Below are positions 1 through 3,862 of a DNA stretch of 5,107 bases, piece by piece. Within the stretch, counting starts at the first letter, position 1; every line of letters starts with the position of its first letter. Origin of the DNA: Syntrophomonadaceae bacterium (GTDB lineage Bacteria > Bacillota > Dethiobacteria > PWVN01); contig SLHK01000164.1 in NCBI GenBank assembly GCA_007136165.1, positions 1 through 5,107 on the forward strand, written 5' to 3'. Under the pieces are notes generated by a model. That model did no database searches. It was not told where the DNA came from and was given only the letters and a program-made list of their open reading frames with translations. The position numbers and the translations under genes are program-made.

Positions 1-62
1 GAAGCCCTGAGGCAGGCCCGGCCAATCCTTCCATAACCATTGATGCCTAAACGCACTGTCAT
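1..62 (-). CDS. gap: Glyceraldehyde-3-phosphate dehydrogenase, N-terminal fragment (cut by window edge)
   Basis: The reverse strand from the ATG at 62..60 reads MTVRLGINGYGRIGRACLRA, which is the start of the NAD-binding Rossmann domain of phosphorylating GAPDH. It includes the GxGxxG dinucleotide loop (GYGRIG, residues 9-14). The enzyme is cytoplasmic and converts glyceraldehyde-3-phosphate, phosphate and NAD to 1,3-bisphosphoglycerate. Only 20 codons are visible; the catalytic cysteine domain lies beyond the left edge. The ATG is chosen because a strong AAAGGAGAGGA Shine-Dalgarno precedes it and the family usually begins M-T/S-V-K/R-V/L-G-I-N-G. The gene follows cggR by 78 bases in the same direction, the classic cggR-gap arrangement, so it is probably under CggR control. 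By analogy, pgk, tpiA, gpmI and eno would follow, but none is visible. Confidence 0.95.
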   Translation of the reverse strand, partial: MTVRLGINGYGRIGRACLRA

Positions 63-67
63 GAAAA

Positions 68-78
68 TCCTCTCCTTT
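68..78 (-). promoter_or_regulatory. Ribosome binding site of gap
   Basis: The minus strand reads AAAGGAGAGGA five bases before the ATG at 62. It is a near-perfect anti-16S match and stronger than the sites of the other genes here, as expected for a highly expressed glycolytic enzyme. It fixes the gap start, although that gene is too short in this window to stand as a long open frame. Confidence 0.85.
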
Positions 79-93
79 AGTGATATATATTTG

Positions 94-107
94 CTGCCCG
101 CAGGCAG
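94..107 (-). other. Small stem-loop between cggR and gap
   Basis: The minus-strand transcript can form CUGCC-UGCG-GGCAG, a 5-bp GC-rich stem with a 4-base loop, 15 bases upstream of the gap ribosome binding site. No U-run follows it, so it is not an intrinsic terminator. In Bacillus subtilis the cggR-gapA mRNA is cut by RNase Y near this junction and the downstream gapA mRNA is stabilised. This hairpin could play a similar 5'-protecting role, but that is an inference from position alone. A stem this short could also be chance. Confidence 0.35.
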
Positions 108-140
108 GGTAACCCGAGAATAACGGTATCCTAAATATCC

Positions 141-1166
141 TTAAAAACCTGAATCCTTTTCCAGTATTCCCCTGGCGGCACCCTCGTCGGTAACCAGAAC
201 CTGACGGGGCCGGTTTGTCAGGGCCGCCCTCAGGGCTTGGGATTTGCTTCCTCCCCCGGCCACAGCCATGGACAGGTTCAAGCGGGGCATATCGGAAAAT
301 TCCAGGCCCAGGCCGGGCACGCTGGCCACAACTTCCCCCCTTTCGTTGAAGTAATGGCCCAGGGCCTCCGATACGGCTCCCCGGGATAGGAGCTCCCGGG
401 TCTCGTCGGGGGTAAGCCCCCGCCTTCCGGCCATGCTGTCAGCCCTGGCAACACCGAAGAGAAGAATATCGGCACCGTGAATGATACTGAGGACTTCCTG
501 GATGCGAATGTTGGCCAACAGGGCCTTCAAAGCCGCCGGGTCCAGGTTTTCCGGGATGTGCAGGAGCCTGTAAGCCCCTCCCAGGTTTTCCGCCAGGCGG
601 GCGGCGATGGTGTTGGCCTGGATCTCCACCTTCTCCCCCAGCCCTCCCCGGGCGGGTACCACGGTAACTCCCGGGAAATAACCGGTGGTCACCTGGCTCA
701 CCCGGGCCAGGGTCCAGCCGCCGGTAACGGCAATGGTGGAATCTTCCTTCAGGTTTTCCCGGATACAGCGGGCCGCGGCCCGGCCCATATCCAGGCTGAC
801 GGCATCGCTGCTGTCGCTGTCTCCCGGTACGATGATAGCCCGGGAAAGGCCCAGGCGGGCCGCCAGGTTCTCTTCCAGGTATGTGAGGCCTAAAGCTTCC
901 CTCACATAGGGCTGCATATCCAGGAGGAGGGACACCCCCTCTTCCGTCAGATATACTCCTTCCCCCCGGGCTTCTATAAGGCCCTGCTTGCGTAAATAAT
1001 CCAGTTCCCGCCGCATCCGGCGCTCGTTTAGAGACAACTTCAGGGAAAGGCTCCGGCGGCCTAAAGGCTGGAAAGAATGAATGGCACTTAAAATGTCGTA
1101 CCGCTGTTTCAGGAGCAGAGCAGCCTCCGGTATAATTCTATTTATCAGGTCTAAAGAATCATTCAT
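141..1166 (-). CDS. cggR: Central glycolytic genes regulator CggR (SorC family)
   Basis: This 341-residue protein has the usual length of CggR, the repressor of the gap operon. In Bacillus subtilis it is inactivated by fructose-1,6-bisphosphate. The N-terminus carries a winged helix-turn-helix at about residues 20-80. It contains GRRSLS (37-42), which I recall from the B. subtilis protein, and a wing ending in VYLTEEG. The rest is the SorC sugar-phosphate-binding domain: TGGWTLA (148-154) matches the phosphate-contacting loop, ARGGLGE is at 172-178, NTIAARLAENLGG at 185-197, and AVAGGGSKSQALRAAL at 301-316. The ATG is supported by a GGAGGG site seven bases upstream. The gene has its own promoter and a tandem operator just upstream, which implies autoregulation, and gap follows 78 bases downstream. 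A related SorC regulator with another ligand is possible, but the gap linkage and operator spacing make CggR the best call. Confidence 0.93.
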   Translation of the reverse strand: MNDSLDLINRIIPEAALLLKQRYDILSAIHSFQPLGRRSLSLKLSLNERRMRRELDYLRKQGLIEARGEGVYLTEEGVSLLLDMQPYVREALGLTYLEENLAARLGLSRAIIVPGDSDSSDAVSLDMGRAAARCIRENLKEDSTIAVTGGWTLARVSQVTTGYFPGVTVVPARGGLGEKVEIQANTIAARLAENLGGAYRLLHIPENLDPAALKALLANIRIQEVLSIIHGADILLFGVARADSMAGRRGLTPDETRELLSRGAVSEALGHYFNERGEVVASVPGLGLEFSDMPRLNLSMAVAGGGSKSQALRAALTNRPRQVLVTDEGAARGILEKDSGF

Positions 1167-1172
1167 GCTTTG

Positions 1173-1179
1173 CCCTCCA
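1173..1179 (-). promoter_or_regulatory. Ribosome binding site of cggR
   Basis: The minus strand reads TGGAGGG, ending six bases before the ATG at 1166. It lies one base from the end of the CggR-type operator, so a protein bound there could also hinder ribosome loading sites in the DNA-coupled transcript. Confidence 0.8.
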
Positions 1180-1180
1180 T

Positions 1181-1220
1181 TGGGACATATTTGTACCCAC
1201 TGTTATCTAATTTGTCCCAC
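1181..1220 (-). promoter_or_regulatory. CggR-type tandem operator
   Basis: On the minus strand two 20-base units lie head to tail: GTGGGACAAATTAGATAACA (1220..1201) and GTGGGTACAAATATGTCCCA (1200..1181), identical at 13 of 20 positions. The layout TGGGAC-N6-GATA-N4-TGGGTA-N6-TGTC keeps the spacing of the Bacillus subtilis CggR operator (CGGGAC-N6-TGTC-N4, twice), which also has a 20-base period. The outer ends form a perfect 7-bp inverted repeat, TGGGACA/TGTCCCA (1219-1213 and 1187-1181). The site begins about 24 bases downstream of the predicted transcription start, so repression would work by blocking elongating polymerase, as described for B. subtilis CggR. Assignment to CggR is inferred from position and spacing. 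Confidence 0.75.
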
Positions 1221-1250
1221 AACGGCTAAAAAAATTTGCTGTCCACTTAG

Positions 1251-1279
1251 ATGTTACCACTGGTGCCGGAACATGTCAA
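1251..1279 (-). promoter_or_regulatory. Sigma-A promoter of cggR-gap
   Basis: The minus strand has a perfect -35 TTGACA at 1279-1274, a 17-base spacer, and a -10 TAACAT (4 of 6) at 1256-1251. The -10 is preceded by TGG at 1259-1257, an extended -10 element. Transcription should begin near 1242-1244, about 80 bases before the cggR ATG, placing the tandem operator fully downstream of the start. Confidence 0.75.
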
Positions 1280-1290
1280 CGAATAATTCG
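1280..1290. repeat. Perfect palindrome touching the cggR -35 box
   Basis: CGAAT-A-ATTCG is a perfect 5-bp inverted repeat with a one-base centre. Its edge abuts the -35 hexamer (1274-1279), centred about 42 bases before the predicted start. That is where a class II activator would bind, but no regulator can be assigned, and an 11-base palindrome can arise by chance. Confidence 0.3.
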
Positions 1291-1341
1291 GGTTAGGGGC
1301 TGCTTTTTTCACTTCTTGTCCACCTGCCACCCCGGAAGTGC

Positions 1342-2730
1342 CTAATGCCGCTTCCTGCGCCCCGATGCTGGAATTTTCAATTCTTCCCGGTATTTGGTAA
1401 CGGTGCGCCGGGATATGAAAATGTTGTTGGCCTCCAGGAGATCCGCCAGTTTCTGGTCGCTTAAGGGCTTCTGCACGTTTTCCTCCTCGATGAGTTCCTT
1501 CAGGAAGTGCTTGATGCTGGAAGAGGACACGGAACCGCCGCCGGGAGTATCCACCCCGCTGGAGAAGAAGAATTTCAAAGGGAAGATGCCCCGGGGGGTT
1601 TGGACATACTTGTTGGCCGTAGCCCTGCTGACAGTGGACTCGTGGATCCCCAATATGTCGGCCACATCCCTGAGGGTAAGGGGTTTCAGGTAGCGAATGC
1701 CCCTGTCAAAAAAGTGGGACTGGGCGGTGACAATCTGGTCCATGACCCGGTAGAGAGTCAGGCGGCGCTGCTCTATGCTCCTGATAAGCCAAAGGGCCGA
1801 GTCCAGACGCTTTTTAATAAAGGTGGAGATGGGCCCTTCATCCTTCCGCTTTAACATGCTGCGGTAATAGGAGTTGATGGTCAGGCGGGGCATCAGGGTA
1901 TCATTGACGATGATCACATATTCATCCTTAACTTTCTCCACCACCAGGTCCGGAAGAATGTAGCGGGTCTCCCGGCTGCCGCCAAAGGAACACCCCGGTT
2001 TGGGGTCCAGGGAGCGGATAAAATCCACAATCCCTTGAATGCGGGCCGGATCCTCTTCCAGGGCCTGGGCAATATCCCGGAGGCGGTTGTCCGCCACCTG
2101 GGATAAATACTCCCGGATGACCACTTCCGCCAGGGGGTCATAACCTTCCTTCTCCCTCATCTGGAGCAGGAGGCATTCCTTGACGGAGCGGGCTCCCACC
2201 CCTGCCGGGTCAAACCCCTGGATGGTAGAGAGGACCTTGTCCAGAATATCTCCGGAGACTCCCAGCAGGCGGCTAAACTCCTCCATGTCCCCCCTCAGAT
2301 AGCCGTTTTCATCGATATTGCCCACCAGAAACTCTCCCACCAGGAATTCCTGGGGTGAAAGGGGGATCAAACCCAGCTGCAGCAGCAGGTGTTCCTGCAG
2401 AGAAAGGGTGTTGGGCACATAGTTTTCATAGTTGTTCTCGTCTTCATTTTTTCTTACATAGGGCCTATCGCTTTCAATCTGCTCCTGGAAATATTCATCC
2501 CAATCGATGCCCTTGTCCTTATCGGGCTCGGAATCAGCCTTTTCTTCCCTTACCTCCCCTTCCCCCTCTTCCTCCGCCAGTTCCAGGACAGGGTTAACCA
2601 TGAGCTCCTCTTCCAGGTACTGAGAAAGCTCCAGGGAAGAAAGCTGAAGCAGGGTGATGGCCTGCTGCAGTTCCGGGGTAATTACCAGCTTTTGAGTTTG
2701 CTCCAGTTTGATTTCATGGGCTATTTTCAC
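1342..2730 (-). CDS. rpoN: RNA polymerase sigma-54 factor RpoN
   Basis: This 462-residue protein is a complete sigma-54, the alternative sigma factor that recognises -24/-12 promoters and needs an ATP-driven enhancer-binding protein to open them. Region I (about 1-50) is the typical glutamine/leucine-rich activator-interacting segment, with KLVITPELQQAITLLQLSSLEL (key residues Q13, P19, Q22-Q23, L27-L30). An acidic region II follows (about 51-90). The core-binding domain spans roughly 105-300, including FDPAGVGARSVKECLLLQ from 173. The helix-turn-helix is near 351-381 (LTLRDVADILGIHESTVSRA), and the RpoN box SRRTVTKYRE is at 440-449, reading S where the consensus has A. The start is GTG with a weak GAGGT site; the protein begins MKIAHEIKLEQTQKL, as the family does. 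It lies between whiA and cggR with no clear terminator on either side. No enhancer-binding protein gene is in the window. Confidence 0.97.
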   Translation of the reverse strand: MKIAHEIKLEQTQKLVITPELQQAITLLQLSSLELSQYLEEELMVNPVLELAEEEGEGEVREEKADSEPDKDKGIDWDEYFQEQIESDRPYVRKNEDENNYENYVPNTLSLQEHLLLQLGLIPLSPQEFLVGEFLVGNIDENGYLRGDMEEFSRLLGVSGDILDKVLSTIQGFDPAGVGARSVKECLLLQMREKEGYDPLAEVVIREYLSQVADNRLRDIAQALEEDPARIQGIVDFIRSLDPKPGCSFGGSRETRYILPDLVVEKVKDEYVIIVNDTLMPRLTINSYYRSMLKRKDEGPISTFIKKRLDSALWLIRSIEQRRLTLYRVMDQIVTAQSHFFDRGIRYLKPLTLRDVADILGIHESTVSRATANKYVQTPRGIFPLKFFFSSGVDTPGGGSVSSSSIKHFLKELIEEENVQKPLSDQKLADLLEANNIFISRRTVTKYREELKIPASGRRKRH

Positions 2731-2737
2731 CGGTATA

Positions 2738-2742
2738 ACCTC
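2738..2742 (-). promoter_or_regulatory. Weak ribosome binding site of rpoN
   Basis: The minus strand reads GAGGT seven to eight bases before the GTG start codon at 2730-2728. A short site paired with a GTG start predicts modest translation. It decides the start, because no better-placed in-frame ATG gives the conserved N-terminus. Confidence 0.6.
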
Positions 2743-2770
2743 GCTAAAAAGAAAATGTCCGCAGTAATAG

Positions 2771-2861
2771 ATATGCCGCAGGTCCGTACCCTATGCCTTC
2801 CATACTAAGGGGGCTCCGACCGGGTGTCTCACAGGAAGAAAGGCACGGATTGAGGGCATAT
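2771..2861 (-). ncRNA. Candidate structured leader upstream of rpoN
   Basis: The minus-strand RNA can form nested helices. P1 is AUAUGCC (2861-2855) with GGCAUAU (2777-2771), 7 bp. P2 is CCGUGCCUU (2848-2840) with AGGGUACGG (2792-2784), 9 bp including two G-U pairs. P3 is CUUCC (2838-2834) with GGAAG (2801-2797). P1 and P2 are separated by a symmetric 6x6 internal loop, and P3 closes a 32-base loop. The two wobbles would become A-C mismatches in the opposite strand, so the fold suits the rpoN-sense transcript. The structure ends about 40 bases before the rpoN start codon. I do not recognise a known riboswitch class. It could be a leader, a processing site, or a protein-binding DNA repeat. Confidence 0.4.
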
Positions 2862-2863
2862 GT

Positions 2864-2892
2864 ATTATTACTTCGACATTTTTTAAAAAAAT
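2864..2892 (-). promoter_or_regulatory. Possible weak promoter for rpoN
   Basis: The minus strand has AATAAT at 2869-2864 (5 of 6 to the -10 consensus, lacking the first T) behind an A/T tract, 7 T then 6 A, at 2891-2879. No good -35 hexamer sits at the right distance. If used, transcription would begin near 2857, inside the P1 helix, so the full leader fold would need readthrough from whiA or another start. This is weak. Confidence 0.2.
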
Positions 2893-2908
2893 CCTGCTCT
2901 ATTTATAA

Positions 2909-3856
2909 TTATGGCACAAGTTTTGCAACAATCTGCCTCAGCTTGCGAAAACGGTGGTTCACCCCCGATTTGCTCAGGGGCGGGTTCAGCATGGCCCCCA
3001 GTTCCTTCAGGCTGGCCTCAGGGTAGGCCAAGCGGAGCTTTGCCAGGGGCCTGATACCGGCGGGGAGGCGCTCCAGGCCTATGGTAGCCTGGATCACTTT
3101 GATGTCCTCCAGCTGCTGCAGGGCCGCATCCACCGTTTTGTTCAAATTGGCCGTCTCAAAATTCACCAGCCGGTTGATGCGGTTCCGCATATCCTTGACC
3201 ACCCGGGTATTTTCGAAGCCCAGCAGGGCTTCGTGGGCGCCGATAAGCTGCAAAAAGTCAGCAATGGCATCGCTCCCTTTAATGTAGGCCACATAAGACT
3301 TCTTGCGCCGGTGAACTTTTGCTTTGAGGCCGAAGTCCTGCAAAAGCTTCACCAGGGTGCGGGCATACTCCTCGTAATCCACCACCAGTTCCAGGTGATA
3401 AGTGGAACCGGGATCCGATAAATAACCGCCGGCCAGGAAGGCTCCCCGGAGAAAAGCCTTTTTGCAGCACCGCCGCCTGAAGAGTTTCTTGTCCACCCCC
3501 ATGAGAAGGTGCCCCTGAGGGTCCAGCCTGCCCAGGTTTTTGAGAATATAGCGGACCCGTTCCTCACCCCGGACCTGCACCAGGTAGACATTATTCTTTT
3601 TCAGGCGGGTTTTCTGACGGAAGAAAATCTCCGTATTCAAGCCGTAGAGGCTCTTGAAGAGGGAGAAAAGGCGCCGGGCCACCGCCGGGTTTTCCGTGAT
3701 AACCGTCAGGGCAATCCTGCCGGAAGCCATCTGGATGCTGCCTTTCATGTGCAGGAAAGAGGCCAGTTCCGCCCGGAGGCAGCAATCCTCCTGCCGCAGC
3801 GAGAAACGGGAAAGGGAGTTTTTTGCCCGGGTGGTAAAGGTAAAGGTGGGAGGCAT
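2909..3856 (-). CDS. whiA: DNA-binding protein WhiA (sporulation/cell-division regulator family)
   Basis: This 315-residue protein has the full length of WhiA, a Gram-positive protein with a LAGLIDADG homing-endonuclease-like fold joined to a helix-turn-helix. In Streptomyces it acts with WhiB to switch on sporulation genes; in Bacillus subtilis it binds the nucleoid and influences cell division. The N-terminal domain includes CCLRAELASFLHMKGSI (25-41). The degenerate LAGLIDADG segment is FLRGAFLAGGYLSDPGSTYH (135-154), without the catalytic acidic pair of true homing endonucleases. The C-terminal helix-turn-helix is near 275-310 with ASLKELGAMLNPPLSKSGVN (281-300), the most conserved part of the family. 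The ATG follows the yvcK stop by six bases, with a ribosome site inside the end of yvcK, so the two are translated from one mRNA. Its last codons overlap an antisense sigma-54 promoter motif. Confidence 0.96.
   Translation of the reverse strand: MPPTFTFTTRAKNSLSRFSLRQEDCCLRAELASFLHMKGSIQMASGRIALTVITENPAVARRLFSLFKSLYGLNTEIFFRQKTRLKKNNVYLVQVRGEERVRYILKNLGRLDPQGHLLMGVDKKLFRRRCCKKAFLRGAFLAGGYLSDPGSTYHLELVVDYEEYARTLVKLLQDFGLKAKVHRRKKSYVAYIKGSDAIADFLQLIGAHEALLGFENTRVVKDMRNRINRLVNFETANLNKTVDAALQQLEDIKVIQATIGLERLPAGIRPLAKLRLAYPEASLKELGAMLNPPLSKSGVNHRFRKLRQIVAKLVP
2912..2927 (+). promoter_or_regulatory. Sigma-54 -24/-12 promoter, antisense to whiA
   Basis: The plus strand reads TGGCACAAGTTTTGCA, an exact match to the sigma-54 consensus TGGCAC-N5-TTGCW. 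GG is at 2913-2914 and GC at 2925-2926, with the required 10 bases between them. The predicted start is near 2938, running rightward against whiA and then yvcK. The element covers the last five codons and last stop base of whiA, so part of the sequence is fixed by coding. The 178-base gap to its left, with the inverted repeats at 2771-2861, sits 80-170 bases upstream, where an enhancer-binding protein would bind. Promoter activity is an inference from the consensus match. Confidence 0.55.
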
Positions 3857-3862
3857 CAGGAT

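Noticed and set aside
1310..1340. Inverted repeat CACTTC/GAAGTG after rpoN as a terminator
   Set aside because: The stem is 6 bp with a 19-base loop, and on the rpoN strand it is followed by A residues, not U. It lacks terminator form in the direction of the gene.
2878..2892. A/T tract (7 T, 6 A on the minus strand) after whiA as a terminator
   Set aside because: There is a U-run but no GC-rich hairpin before it in the whiA 3' end, so it does not meet the pattern of an intrinsic terminator.
2954..3421. A 155-codon plus-strand frame beginning shortly after the antisense sigma-54 motif
   Set aside because: It lies wholly inside whiA, with no ribosome site seen and no family resemblance. The motif is more likely to make a non-coding antisense RNA, if anything.
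3389..3458. LAGLIDADG-like motif suggesting a homing endonuclease or intein
   Set aside because: The whole protein aligns with WhiA, which carries a degenerate, non-catalytic LAGLIDADG fold; there is no host gene interruption.
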